A stretch of 42,940 nucleotides of DNA. It comes from Desulfovibrionaceae bacterium. Its GTDB lineage: Bacteria; Desulfobacterota; Desulfovibrionia; Desulfovibrionales; Desulfovibrionaceae. Position 1 is the stretch's first letter. The number at the start of each line of letters is the position of its first letter. The stretch covers positions 1 through 42,940 of the forward strand of contig WSYE01000033.1 in NCBI GenBank assembly GCA_009773665.1, in the 5' to 3' direction. A program made the position numbers and the translations under genes. The notes beneath the pieces are model-generated. The model was given only the letters and a program-made list of their open reading frames with translations. It searched no databases and was not told where the DNA came from. Shown here piece after piece: positions 7,656 to 17,269 of the stretch.

Positions 7656-10463
7656 TCATTGATCCCGGTCAAGCGGCGTGTAGGACCGGAAAAGCCCCTT
7701 GGGCGCCCAGAACCCCTTCTGTGGCTCGAAGAAGAATCGCATGCCCAGGCCGCCGAAGGCCTCGCGGTAGTCGGCGGCGTTGCTGAGTCCGCCGAAGACG
7801 CCCGCAGCAACATGGGGAGTGAGGAGCTTCAGGGCTTCGCCTTTGGCGGAATAGGCGAATTTCGTTTCGCTCTTCCCGGAATAGTTCCCGGCGTATTCCT
7901 CAAGCTGCCCGGAGGTGAGGCCGAAGGCCGACGCGCCCGCAAGGGGATACTTGGCCGCGCTGGCGGTCCGCTCGTACATGTAGCCCACCGATCCTTCCAG
8001 GTCGAACCAGTAGTCGCGGCATTCGGGTGAGCGCAACCGCACGAAGGGGCCGGTGATGAACAGGAGGTCCGGGCTGTAATAGCCGCCGTTGCCGAAGGTG
8101 TAGAAGTTCAGGTTGCGGCTGTAGTGCTTGATGGTTGCGAAAACGCCCAGCGCCAGTTCGTTGTCCGCCAGCTTGAAGGTGCGCCCAGCGGATGCGTTGC
8201 CTTTCAGGCCCACGTTGTCGGCCACGTTCTCGCCCCAGAGGTACTCCGCTCCGCCCCCGAGGCTCAGGAACCAGTTGTCTGCCGGGGTGAACACGTACGA
8301 GCCCTGAGCGCCGCTGCGCAGCACGCGCCCCCAGTTTTTGGAACTGTAGGGGTCGCGCTGGCCGATCCAGGACAGCATGGACTCCGTCACCGGCTTCTGA
8401 TGCAGTTGCAGTTCCCAGGTGGGGGACGAGACGTTGGCGCTGAAGGTGGGCATGACGGACACAGGACCGCCGATGGGACTCGTGCCGGCAGTCAGCCGCC
8501 AGCGGTACGGCCCTTCGATGTCCAGGGACAGGGTCGGCGTGTAGACCGTGGCCTCGGTGATGAGCGAGTTGCGCGGAGCCACGCCCGAAACGCGGGCATA
8601 ATAGGAACCGGCGTACGGGTTGGCCGGGGCGCTCCCGCTGCTCAGTAGGCTTGGCGCGACGGTCGCCCCCACCCTCCAGCCATTTTGGCTGGCCCAGGAA
8701 TACCCCACGGGAGCGGTCCATTCGGTCAACCTGGAGAAGCCGCTGTCCCCGGTTTTGGAGCGCACGAAGCCGCGCACGTCCACCATCTGGGTGTCAGCGT
8801 TGGCGCAGCAATCGTTAGCGAGGCCGCCGGATTTCGCGGCCAGGGCCGCGAGTATCGGTGCGTTTTGCTCCCGGTAGAATCTTGCGGCAGCCTTGTGCGA
8901 TTCGGGATTCTGGTCCCCGGCCATCTGGGCAGCAGCTTCGAAGGCTTTCACGCGCTGCCCGCTGTTGGAGAGCGACAGCACCATGGGAGAGAGAAAACGG
9001 GCATCGCCGGTCGCCTTGTAGCGTTCCTGGAAGGCGGAGTAGGCCACGACGTAGTCGCCCTTTCCGTAAGCCGTCCAGGCTTCGGCTTCCCGCACCGGGA
9101 CGCCGTCCGGCCAGATGGCCCGCGCCTTAGTCGTAAATGCCTCAGCTGCGGCGTAGTCTTTGGCTTCCACGGCGGAAAAAGCCTGCTGCACGTAGGCCTG
9201 ATAGGCAAGATCTTTCATCGAGGGATCGTCCGCCTTGCCCGAAGCTGCCACCACGGAAAGGGCCTCGTCCGCCCGGCCCAGCTTGAGCAGGCTGTAGCCC
9301 AGCCCCAGTTGCACGTCCTCACGTTTGGGATACTGCCCGGACAGGGTGCGGAAGCTCTCCAGCGACCTGGAGAAATCACCCTGGTTGAGGGAGTCCCAGG
9401 CCAACATGGCGCGCGCGTCAGGGTCGGCTGGGTCGGCGTTCAGGATGGAACGGGCCAGCTCCACGCGCGTGGCCTGAGAAACGCCAAGCCTACCCATCTG
9501 CTTCTTGTCCAGCACCAGTGCCAGGTCACGCAGGGACTGCTGCTGGCGCGGGGTCAGGCCTCGGGTTGTCTCCTGGTAGCGGTGCAGGCTGTCGCGCACG
9601 ATCTCCGGGTCCGTGATGGCTGCCAGATCGTAGTAAGCCCCCATGCGGATGCCGAAATCAAGCTTCGGGCAGGACAAAAGCCGAGCAAACACGGGCTTGG
9701 CCTGGGCCTCTTGCCCCTGGCCGGTCAGACCCTGGGCTATTTTGAGATACACGTCCGCATCGGCGCAGGCGGAAAGCCCGGTGGCGTGTTGCGTGAGGAT
9801 GGCCTGTAGCCGCGAGGCCGACGGATTCTTTCCGGCTTGGGCCAGCGCGGCGCGCACGCCGCTCTCCGGAGCCTCAACAGCCGTGCGGGGAGGTTCGATT
9901 GGCATGAGCTGCGCCCACTGGGAGCGCTGGCTTTCGGGCAGCTTCTGGACGTAGCGGGCCAGGCTTTCCCTGTCGCCCTGGGCCTTCAGCACGGTCAGGA
10001 GCGCCGGGAGGGTTTCCTGGACATTGTAGCCTGCGTCGAAAGCCTTCTGGAAGTTTTCGCGGGCCTTGGGGAGATCACCCAGACGCAGCGAAGCGTAGCC
10101 CAACCCAAGGCGTGCGCGCATCTGTACGTCGGCGTTCGCGGAGGCCAACACCTGAGAGAAGGCCTCCTCGGCCTGCTTCCAGTCTCCGGCGCTGAAACGC
10201 TCCCAGCCCATGGAGAGGAGTTGCTCGGCAGACAGACCCAGCCGCCCGGACTGCCCGGATTGCCCTGCCCCGCTGCGACGCCCTTCCTGGACGGAACGCT
10301 CCACGGCGATGGGAGCCTGGGGACCTGTGCGTACCTCTGGCGCGGATGGTTCGCGGACCACGGAAGGTCCCTGCGCGCTCCGTTCCACGCTGCCCTGGGC
10401 CAATGCGGGCGTTGCGGAGCCAAACAACGCGGCTGCCAGCATCAGGACGTACACGCGTTTCAT
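7656..10463 (-). CDS. bcsC: BcsC-like cellulose/EPS export protein (TPR + outer-membrane barrel)
   Basis: A 935-residue protein beginning MKRVYVLMLAAALFG with a signal peptide cleaved after about ALAQ. Tetratricopeptide repeats fill about residues 70-560, and a BCSC_C-type beta-barrel domain (about 590-935) ends in the aromatic-rich GMRFFFEPQKGFWAPKG region. BcsC guides nascent cellulose through the periplasm and outer membrane. The start at 10463 overlaps the bcsZ stop by one base (TAATG), so the two are coupled; the open frame upstream lies over bcsZ and is ignored. No bcsA or bcsB is adjacent, so the polymer handled is uncertain. A cysteine pair (NDCCAN) sits in the linker. Confidence 0.88.
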   Translation of the reverse strand: MKRVYVLMLAAALFGSATPALAQGSVERSAQGPSVVREPSAPEVRTGPQAPIAVERSVQEGRRSGAGQSGQSGRLGLSAEQLLSMGWERFSAGDWKQAEEAFSQVLASANADVQMRARLGLGYASLRLGDLPKARENFQKAFDAGYNVQETLPALLTVLKAQGDRESLARYVQKLPESQRSQWAQLMPIEPPRTAVEAPESGVRAALAQAGKNPSASRLQAILTQHATGLSACADADVYLKIAQGLTGQGQEAQAKPVFARLLSCPKLDFGIRMGAYYDLAAITDPEIVRDSLHRYQETTRGLTPRQQQSLRDLALVLDKKQMGRLGVSQATRVELARSILNADPADPDARAMLAWDSLNQGDFSRSLESFRTLSGQYPKREDVQLGLGYSLLKLGRADEALSVVAASGKADDPSMKDLAYQAYVQQAFSAVEAKDYAAAEAFTTKARAIWPDGVPVREAEAWTAYGKGDYVVAYSAFQERYKATGDARFLSPMVLSLSNSGQRVKAFEAAAQMAGDQNPESHKAAARFYREQNAPILAALAAKSGGLANDCCANADTQMVDVRGFVRSKTGDSGFSRLTEWTAPVGYSWASQNGWRVGATVAPSLLSSGSAPANPYAGSYYARVSGVAPRNSLITEATVYTPTLSLDIEGPYRWRLTAGTSPIGGPVSVMPTFSANVSSPTWELQLHQKPVTESMLSWIGQRDPYSSKNWGRVLRSGAQGSYVFTPADNWFLSLGGGAEYLWGENVADNVGLKGNASAGRTFKLADNELALGVFATIKHYSRNLNFYTFGNGGYYSPDLLFITGPFVRLRSPECRDYWFDLEGSVGYMYERTASAAKYPLAGASAFGLTSGQLEEYAGNYSGKSETKFAYSAKGEALKLLTPHVAAGVFGGLSNAADYREAFGGLGMRFFFEPQKGFWAPKGLFRSYTPLDRDQ

Positions 10464-11521
10464 TACAGACCTCGCGTTTTGGCCATCAGAAACAGAACGT
10501 ACGAATAGTAGTTCTGCTTTTCGTTGGGGAGAACGGACTCCGCCTTGCGCCACAGGTCCGAGGCCGTCTGGCCGTCTCCAAGCGTCTGCGCCGCGCGGGC
10601 CAGAATAGCGTAGAACCCGGCTGAAGCGTCACCCTCGTTACCGACTCCCGGAGAGACCCCGATGCTGGCGGGCAATGCACCCTTTTCCTTGAACATATCC
10701 AGGAGCGGAGTGAACCCGGCCAGGCTTTTACGATCCAGGTCCCAGGCCAGATACAGGGGCACGCGGATGGCGTCGTAAGAGAAGGCACGCCCCTTCTCTC
10801 CCCACGGGGAGAAGACGCCTTTGGCCAGAAGCACCCAGTCCGGCGGCAGATTCATCGGCCCGGCCAGGGATTTCGACAAAACCTCCCGGCAGGAGGCGTG
10901 CAGCCCCCGCCAGAAGTCGGCGTCGCCGGTGCGGGCCAGATCGTAAAAGGCCGGAAAGATGAAGTACGAGGGGTTGATGGCCACTTCGTCCTGATCGACG
11001 AACCCTTCACGGCCCGGCAGCAGGATGGTGTATCCGCCGGATGCGACGGTCAGGCGCGCGCGGATGGCCTGGGCGATGGTCCGTGATGCGTCGACATACT
11101 CCTGGCGCTTCCAGCGTTCCCCGGCTCGAAGCAGCGTCCAGGCCAGGAAAATGTCCCCGTCGGTGGCGTTGTTCGCGTCCAGCACTCCCCAGGAACCGTC
11201 GTCGCGCCTGCCCCAGGACCAGGCGAACAGTCCATCCGTTTGCGACGTGGACAGATTGTTGCGGGTCCACGTCCAGACTGTGTCGAAAAGTTCCGGTTCG
11301 TCGAAGGACAGGGCCAGATACATGGTAAAGCTCTGTCCCTCGGAATGGCTCATCTGTTTATTGAAGAAATCGATGACCCGGCCATCCTTCTGGACGAAGG
11401 TCGCCTTGTAGTATGTCCACTCCGGATGCGCATCGGCAGCCTGGATGGAATCGGCTGAGGCCAGAAAAAGCGCAGCCAAGGCGCATAATCCAGCCAGACA
11501 GGTCGAACGAAGAAAACTCAT
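10463..11521 (-). CDS. bcsZ: BcsZ-like glycoside hydrolase family 8 (endoglucanase)
   Basis: A 352-residue secreted enzyme. The signal peptide ends near SIQAAD (residues 1-29). GH8 hallmarks are SHSEGQSF near residue 58, carrying the catalytic-acid Glu, and the ATDGDIFLAW segment near 118, carrying the conserved Asp. BcsZ trims beta-1,4-glucan in the periplasm during cellulose export. Length and fold fit the family (about 340-370 residues). It is translationally coupled to bcsC downstream and starts its own transcript, since the 430 bases upstream hold no gene. The substrate could be cellulose or a related glucan. Confidence 0.9.
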   Translation of the reverse strand: MSFLRSTCLAGLCALAALFLASADSIQAADAHPEWTYYKATFVQKDGRVIDFFNKQMSHSEGQSFTMYLALSFDEPELFDTVWTWTRNNLSTSQTDGLFAWSWGRRDDGSWGVLDANNATDGDIFLAWTLLRAGERWKRQEYVDASRTIAQAIRARLTVASGGYTILLPGREGFVDQDEVAINPSYFIFPAFYDLARTGDADFWRGLHASCREVLSKSLAGPMNLPPDWVLLAKGVFSPWGEKGRAFSYDAIRVPLYLAWDLDRKSLAGFTPLLDMFKEKGALPASIGVSPGVGNEGDASAGFYAILARAAQTLGDGQTASDLWRKAESVLPNEKQNYYSYVLFLMAKTRGL

Positions 11522-11951
11522 GACGCCTCATTGGTGAATATCGCATTGCCGCCGCAAGATGGGTTGCCGGATGCAATCCATTCAGATGGTCCAACCACAT
11601 TGAGAACCGCTTTATACATCCTCTGTCAAGTGTCAATGACGTAATTCGGACCAATTTGTCATAGAAGCGGGTGGGTAGTCACAATGAGTGCTTAGGAATC
11701 AGCGTGAGAATGAAACGGGACGCGATCGGGTAACCTCGGAAAAACCCAAGACGGAGCTTGCCGCACCATCACCAGCGCACTCCCAGGCCTGCCGATGCAG
11801 CCACACGCATGGATAATGCCGTGTCCCTCGGCCAGCCCTGTCAAGTGCGACGAAATCAATCCCCAGAGGCAGATATTCTTCGTGATTTTGTCATGCATAC
11901 TCAGGAAAAGTGCGTTAGAGTCCCTCAACGTTTGAATATTGGAGGCTGAAC
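11522..11951. other. Divergent gene-free region between bcsZ and the amphi-Trp gene
   Basis: 430 bases that must hold promoters for both flanking genes. Besides the candidate bcsZ promoter at 11611-11636 I see nothing definite. Two short open frames (about 11692-11928 minus and 11758-11949 plus) lack binding sites and resemblance to known proteins. Confidence 0.6.
11611..11636 (-). promoter_or_regulatory. Candidate sigma-70 promoter for bcsZ
   Basis: On the minus strand TTGACA occurs twice almost in tandem (11631-11636 and 11624-11629), followed by TATAAA at 11611-11616. The first copy gives a 14-base spacer, shorter than ideal. It lies about 90 bases before the bcsZ start. The tandem TTGACA could also be an operator. 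Confidence 0.4.
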
Positions 11952-12188
11952 ATGGGAGAAAAAACCGTTCTCATGGATGTTGAGGAAACCGTCCTGCGTT
12001 ACGACGCTGCCGTCATGCTGAGAAAGCTCGCGGACGACCTGGCCCAGGGCAAGCTGGTGACGCCCGATGGCGAAGTGGAAGTGGGCGGGCAGATCGAAGT
12101 GGAGTGCAAAGGCAAGATCAAAGCCAAGGAAAACGGCCAGAAAGGTTCCATCAAGATAGAATTGTCCTGGTACGTCCCGACCGCCTAG
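11952..12188 (+). CDS. Amphi-Trp domain protein
   Basis: A 78-residue cytoplasmic protein of the small amphi-Trp family. It has the typical N-terminal EETVLRYDAAVMLRKLADDL helix with VTPDGEVEVGG, then alternating basic and hydrophobic strands, ending IKIELSW. The final Trp-containing strand gives the family its name; its function is unknown. The start at 11952 has GGAGG six bases upstream. A strong GCAA-loop terminator 40 bases downstream shows it is transcribed alone. It faces the hemerythrin gene, which converges on it. Confidence 0.85.
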   Translation: MGEKTVLMDVEETVLRYDAAVMLRKLADDLAQGKLVTPDGEVEVGGQIEVECKGKIKAKENGQKGSIKIELSWYVPTA

Positions 12189-12226
12189 CCTCTTGCGGAC
12201 TGGACACCCAGTTCCCGTTTACATCC

Positions 12227-12250
12227 GGTCCGTGCCGCAAGGCACGGGCC
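12227..12250 (+). terminator. Terminator hairpin after the amphi-Trp gene
   Basis: GGTCCGTGCC and GGCACGGGCC pair (10 bp, one G-T) around the stable tetraloop GCAA, followed by GCTGTTGTTT. It lies 38 bases after the stop codon. Confidence 0.8.
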
Positions 12251-12275
12251 GCTGTTGTTTGGGGAAGCGTGCGCG

Positions 12276-12379
12276 CGTGGCGCACTCAAAATACGTTCAT
12301 ACAATGCGTGGTTCTAAACAAAGAGAACCATTCATTTTTTCGAGATAGACAAGTTTATGTTTTTCTCGGACGCGACGCC
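12276..12379 (-). repeat. Intergenic hairpin element, copy A
   Basis: A member of the 105-109 bp family described at 17270, 22349 and 35359. The outer end reads ACTCAAAATACGTTCAT, matching copy B (CCTCAAAATTCGTTCAT). The other end, GGACGCGACGCC, matches copy C. On the minus strand the core hairpin has arms CGAGA/TCTCG around an ACATAAACTTG loop, then AATGAATGGTTCTC. A second stem, TGGTTCT/AGAACCA (12309-12330), lies inside and is followed by T-rich sequence. It ends 12 bases from the hemerythrin stop. Confidence 0.65.
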
Positions 12380-12390
12380 AGATCGCCCTG

Positions 12391-12807
12391 CTACGCACTC
12401 GGGCGGTTGGCCGCAATCCAGTCGAAGAATTCCCGGTCCTGGACCTTGACGTGCTTCACCAGCCAGATCAGCAGGAAGCGCAGCAGATCAAGCGAGGTCC
12501 ATTCGCTGTCGATGAGGGCCTCGCCGCCGAACATGCTGGTCTTTTGCAGAAATTCGCCGTGCAGACCTTGGTGCTGGGCAAGCTTCGGCCATCCAGCCCT
12601 GGCCATGAAGCTCTCCTCGGCGGCGAAGTGCGAGGCTGCGTAAATTTTCATGCCCTGTAGCGCGTCCAGCACCCCTTGGCCGAACTCGCCCTTGGAAACG
12701 CGCCTGTCGAGTTCGAGAATCATGTCGAAAAGTGCCCTGTGCTGCTTGTCGGTGAGGTCATGCCCCAAATTCAGGCTCGGATCCCATTCGGCAGGCGCAT
12801 TGATCAT
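12391..12807 (-). CDS. Bacteriohemerythrin
   Basis: A 138-residue single-domain hemerythrin with all seven di-iron ligands in register: His23, His60, Glu64, His79, His83, His119 and Asp124 (HFAAEESF, HQGLHGEF, HVKVQDREF). It should bind O2 reversibly in the cytoplasm, as a store, sensor or scavenger in an anaerobe exposed to air. The ATG overlaps the stop of the upstream secreted-protein gene as ATGA, so the two are coupled. No membrane or signalling domain is attached. Confidence 0.93.
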   Translation of the reverse strand: MINAPAEWDPSLNLGHDLTDKQHRALFDMILELDRRVSKGEFGQGVLDALQGMKIYAASHFAAEESFMARAGWPKLAQHQGLHGEFLQKTSMFGGEALIDSEWTSLDLLRFLLIWLVKHVKVQDREFFDWIAANRPSA

Positions 12808-13283
12808 TTATGAGCTCTCCTGAGTTCCTTGATGAACGTGTTCACGTTCTTGTCTCCCTTGACCTGACGGGCAACCACCCAGGTTCCCCAGAAAATGGGG
12901 ATATTGCGGTTGGCGGTGTCTTCATAGAACGTGTCCAGCCCGGTTGCGAGTTGCGCGGTGGTCACATTGTCCATGTATTTTGCGGTCTGCGCCATGATGC
13001 TTTCAATGACGTCGGTGCAGACCGAATAGTTCTCGCGGATGACTATGTGGATGAGACTTTCGGAAAGGGCCATACCGTCGAACAATCCCAGCAGGATGTC
13101 CAGCTTCTCGGTTTCGGGGATAGCGCGCCAATAATGCCCGTCGCGCTTGTCCTGGGCGCTGAGCGGCTGCGTCAGCGCAGACAACAGGACCAGCGCGAAC
13201 GTCGAGCATAGGACCATACGCCGAATAACAAGCGCGATACCGCTTCGAGGACAGGCGCGTTGCGCCACCACCACATTCGTCAC
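12804..13283 (-). CDS. Small secreted protein, family unknown (paralogue of 27342-27728)
   Basis: 159 residues from the GTG at 13283, chosen because GGAGG lies exactly 7 bases upstream; an ATG at 13217 (MVLCSTFALVLL) without a binding site is the alternative. A signal peptide ends near LSAQ. The mature part starts WRAIPETEKLDILLGLFDGM and has a later LATGLDTFYEDTANRNIPI segment. Both resemble the secreted protein at 27342-27728, so they look like one family of roughly 100-residue periplasmic helical proteins. It is coupled to the hemerythrin gene. Function unknown. Confidence 0.75.
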   Translation of the reverse strand: MTNVVVAQRACPRSGIALVIRRMVLCSTFALVLLSALTQPLSAQDKRDGHYWRAIPETEKLDILLGLFDGMALSESLIHIVIRENYSVCTDVIESIMAQTAKYMDNVTTAQLATGLDTFYEDTANRNIPIFWGTWVVARQVKGDKNVNTFIKELRRAHK

Positions 13284-13316
13284 CGTCACCCCTCCAACAT
13301 CGAACTCTATATAGAA

Positions 13317-13350
13317 AAAGGCCGTGCCCCCGTCCAGGGGCACGGCCTTT
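13317..13350 (-). terminator. Terminator of the ilv operon
   Basis: A 14-bp perfect stem (AAAGGCCGTGCCCC with GGGGCACGGCCTTT) and a 6-base loop, followed on the minus strand by TTTTTC. It lies 20 bases after the ilvC stop. Confidence 0.93.
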
Positions 13351-13370
13351 ATTTCAGGCATTTCGGCAAA

Positions 13371-14501
<1,131 letters not shown>

Positions 14502-14981
14502 CTACTGCATGGAGCGGCGCATGGCGACCGCGCCGGTGCGCGCGATCTCTTTTATGCCGAAGCGCTGCATCAGGTTGATGAGCGCGGTCAGCTTGTCCTG
14601 CGTGCCGGTGATCTCGATGGTCAGCTCGTCGAAGCCCACGTCCACCACCTTGCAGCGGAACACGTCCACGATGCGCAGTATTTCCGCGCGCTTGCCCTCT
14701 TCAGCAGACACCTTGAGGAGCATCATCTCGCGTTCGACGTTCTTCACCTCGGTCAGGTCCACGACCTTGATCACGGTGACCAGCTTGCGCAGCTGCTTGA
14801 TTATCTGCTCGATGATCTGCTCATCCCCAACGGTGGAGATGGTCATGATGGACACCCCGTCCTCAAGGGTGGGGGCCACGTTCAGGGTCTCGATGTTGAA
14901 GCCTCTGCCGGAAAACAGGCCCGAAACGCGCGAGAGGACGCCCGGCTCGTTTTCCACGAGAATGGAGAGAATGTGGCGCAC
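14502..14981 (-). CDS. ilvN: Acetolactate synthase small (regulatory) subunit
   Basis: A 159-residue regulatory subunit that binds valine and activates IlvB. The N-terminal ACT domain starts RHILSILVENEPGVLSRVSGLF and the C-terminal ACT-like half ends in FGIKEIARTGAVAM. The start codon is GTG at 14981 with AAGGAGG 5 bases upstream, overlapping the ilvB stop region (10-base gap). It would confer feedback inhibition by branched-chain amino acids. The length matches the short IlvN/IlvH form. Confidence 0.96.
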   Translation of the reverse strand: MRHILSILVENEPGVLSRVSGLFSGRGFNIETLNVAPTLEDGVSIMTISTVGDEQIIEQIIKQLRKLVTVIKVVDLTEVKNVEREMMLLKVSAEEGKRAEILRIVDVFRCKVVDVGFDELTIEITGTQDKLTALINLMQRFGIKEIARTGAVAMRRSMQ

Positions 14982-14991
14982 GGCGTCCTCC

Positions 14992-16692
14992 TTAAACCAG
15001 GATCATTTCAGTGAGGGATTTGCCGGCAGGGACCATGGGATAGACGTTCTCCTCGGGGTCCACGACCACATCCACGATGCAGGGCTTGGGCGTTGCGAAA
15101 GCCTCTTTGAGCGTGGCTTCCAGGTCCTTGGCCTGCGTGACGCGGAAACCCGCCGCGCCGTAGGCCTCGGCCAGCTTCACGAAGTCCGGGGCCACGTCCA
15201 TGCAGGTGTTGCAGTAGTTCTTCTCGTAGAAGAGCTCCTGCCACTGGCGCACCATGCCCAGGTAGCCGTTGTTCAGGATGACGATCTTCACGGGCAGGTT
15301 GTAACACACGGCTGTGGCCAGCTCCTGGATGCACATCTGGATGGAGCCGTCGCCAGCCACGTCTATGACCAGCTTCTCCGGAAAGGCCGCCTGCGCGCCG
15401 ATGGCCGCAGGGAAGCCGTAGCCCATGGTGCCAAGGCCCCCCGACGTCAGGAGCGTCCGGGGCAATTTGTAGTTGAAGAACTGGGCGGCCCACATCTGGT
15501 TCTGCCCCACCTCGGTGGCGATGATGCAGTCGCCCTTGGTGATCTTGTCTATGGCTTCCACCACGGACTGGGGCTTTATCATGCCGCCCTTGGCAGCGGG
15601 CTTGTACTTGAGCGGATGTTTGGCCTTCCATTCGGCGGTCTGCTCAAGCCATTTGGTCTTGGGCGGACAGCCCTCTCCCTCTTCCACGATGGCCGCCATC
15701 TCTTTGTTGAGGGCTTCCATGAACAAGCGGCAGTCGGCCACGATGGGCACATGCACGTGCACGTTCTTCTGGATGGAAGTGGGGTCGATGTCGATGTGGA
15801 CCATGGTGGCCTTGGTGGCGAACTCCGAGAGCTTGCCGGTGACCCGGTCGTCGAAGCGCGCGCCCACGGCCAGGATGAGGTCCGCGTTGGATATCGAGTG
15901 GTTGGCCGCGTAGGTTCCGTGCATGCCCAGCATGCCGAGCCACATGGGGTCGTCGCCGGGAAAACAGCCCAGGCCCATAAGCGTGGCCGTCACCGGGACG
16001 CCGTAGGTCTGGGCCAGCTTGGTGACTTCCTTGGACGCGCCGGAGCTTATGACGCCGCCGCCGGCGTAGATCACGGGATGCTTGGCCTTGCAGAGCAGCT
16101 CGGCGACCTTGCGCACCTGCTTGACGTTGGGGTCGTAGTGCGGGTTGTAGCCGCGCATGGAGACCTTTTTGGGGTAGCTGTAAACGCACTTCTGCTGCTG
16201 GAGGTCCTTGGGCAGGTCGATGAGCACAGGCCCAGGGCGGCCTGACTGGGCAAGGAAGAAGGCTTCCTTGATGGTCTTGGCCAGCTTGGTGATGTCCTTC
16301 ACCAGGTAGTTGTGCTTGGTGCAGGGCCGGGTGATGCCCACGATGTCCACTTCCTGGAAGGCGTCGTTGCCGATAAGCGGCGTGGGCACCTGCCCTGTGA
16401 TGATCACCACGGGGATGGAGTCCATGTAGGCCGTGGCGATGCCCGTGACGGTATTCGTGGCGCCGGGACCCGACGTTACCAGACATACCCCTACCTTGCC
16501 CGTGGCGCGCGCATAGCCGTCGGCCATGTGGATTGCGCCCTGCTCATGGCGTACCAGCACGTGCTTAAGGTTGGGATAGTTGGGGATCTGGTGGTAGATG
16601 TCTATCACCGCGCCCCCGGGGAAGCCGAAAAAAACGTCTACTCCTTCGCGTCCCAAGGACTCGAGGAGTATCTGGGCCCCGGTCAGTTCCAT
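14992..16692 (-). CDS. ilvB: Acetolactate synthase large (catalytic) subunit
   Basis: A 566-residue thiamine-diphosphate enzyme condensing pyruvate with pyruvate or 2-oxobutyrate. It shows the catalytic Glu in VLVRHEQGAIHMADGYAR, an FAD-domain ARFDDRVTG, and the ThDP/Mg motif GDGSIQMC followed by NN. Family length is normal. The ATG at 16692 is 3 bases after the stop of the YdcH-like gene, with GGAGG inside that gene's last codons, so translation is probably coupled. Its partners ilvN and ilvC follow. No leader-peptide attenuator is visible upstream. Confidence 0.97.
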   Translation of the reverse strand: MELTGAQILLESLGREGVDVFFGFPGGAVIDIYHQIPNYPNLKHVLVRHEQGAIHMADGYARATGKVGVCLVTSGPGATNTVTGIATAYMDSIPVVIITGQVPTPLIGNDAFQEVDIVGITRPCTKHNYLVKDITKLAKTIKEAFFLAQSGRPGPVLIDLPKDLQQQKCVYSYPKKVSMRGYNPHYDPNVKQVRKVAELLCKAKHPVIYAGGGVISSGASKEVTKLAQTYGVPVTATLMGLGCFPGDDPMWLGMLGMHGTYAANHSISNADLILAVGARFDDRVTGKLSEFATKATMVHIDIDPTSIQKNVHVHVPIVADCRLFMEALNKEMAAIVEEGEGCPPKTKWLEQTAEWKAKHPLKYKPAAKGGMIKPQSVVEAIDKITKGDCIIATEVGQNQMWAAQFFNYKLPRTLLTSGGLGTMGYGFPAAIGAQAAFPEKLVIDVAGDGSIQMCIQELATAVCYNLPVKIVILNNGYLGMVRQWQELFYEKNYCNTCMDVAPDFVKLAEAYGAAGFRVTQAKDLEATLKEAFATPKPCIVDVVVDPEENVYPMVPAGKSLTEMILV

Positions 16693-16695
16693 AAA

Positions 16696-16929
16696 TTAAT
16701 TAGCCTCCGCCTGACGGTATTTATCCAGGATGGTTTGGATACGAGTCTTGCCTGCCAGCTTCTTTTTCTTGAGTTCCTTGATTTCCAGGTCCTCGGTGGC
16801 ATTGAGGAAAGATTTGCCTTCCAGCTTGTCGATAAGCTTGTCGAAGGCCACGTGTTCGCTGTAAAGCGCCCTGAGTTCCACGTCCGATTCGCTGTGCTTG
16901 GCGATAAGCTCCAGATCGCGACTGTCCAT
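16696..16929 (-). CDS. YdcH-like (DUF465) small coiled-coil protein
   Basis: A 77-residue, highly charged helical protein with the family pattern HVAFDKLIDKLEGK, then EIKELKKKKLAGKTRIQTIL, typical of YdcH/DUF465 proteins. No function is established for the family. The start at 16929 is preceded by AGGAGG. It sits directly upstream of ilvB with a 3-base gap and 21 bases downstream of the yggU stop, so it belongs to the same transcript. Why it travels with ilv genes is not evident from sequence. Confidence 0.85.
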   Translation of the reverse strand: MDSRDLELIAKHSESDVELRALYSEHVAFDKLIDKLEGKSFLNATEDLEIKELKKKKLAGKTRIQTILDKYRQAEAN

Positions 16930-16950
16930 GGCCGTTGCCTCCTGTTAAGG

Positions 16951-17265
16951 TTACTCCGAATCCTCCATTGCCTGATCCGTTGCGCCCCATCCGGGCGTGT
17001 AGCCCGATGATACGCGTATCGTCTTTTTCCTGCCGGTCTGACCAGCGGAAATTTCCAGGGCGCTTCTGGGAAGCCCCCAATACTTCGAGAGAAAGAGCAC
17101 CAGCGCCGCATTGGCCTTGTTGTCCACGGCGGGTGCGCGCAGCTTCAGCTTGAGCCTGCCGTCCACCACGCCAAGGGCGGCGTCCTGTTTGGCCCCAGGC
17201 TGCACCCACACCCGGACGCGGTATCCGCCGTCCTTGGCCTCCTCGGCGTAGGACGGAGTGTCCAT
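16951..17265 (-). CDS. yggU: DUF167/YggU-family protein
   Basis: A 104-residue protein with the DUF167 core: RVRVWVQPGAKQDAALGVVDGRLKLKLRAPAVDNKANAAL, then KYWGLPRSALEISAG with GRKKTIRV. It is a small alpha/beta protein of unknown role, commonly next to yggT. The short segment between its ATG and the preceding DivIVA-like gene is made entirely of repeat element B, so the element provides its leader. The best ribosome-site match (GAGG) is 15 bases away, which is poor. Translation may therefore be weak or start differently. Confidence 0.88.
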   Translation of the reverse strand: MDTPSYAEEAKDGGYRVRVWVQPGAKQDAALGVVDGRLKLKLRAPAVDNKANAALVLFLSKYWGLPRSALEISAGQTGRKKTIRVSSGYTPGWGATDQAMEDSE

Positions 17266-17269
17266 GGCC

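Noticed and set aside
11692-11928. A 78-codon minus-strand frame in the bcsZ/amphi-Trp spacer
   Set aside because: No ribosome binding site, no familiar sequence, and position inside a promoter region.
13284-13361. Upstream start for the secreted protein beside hemerythrin
   Set aside because: It would begin inside the ilvC terminator hairpin, and the GTG at 13283 has a good binding site at 7-base spacing.
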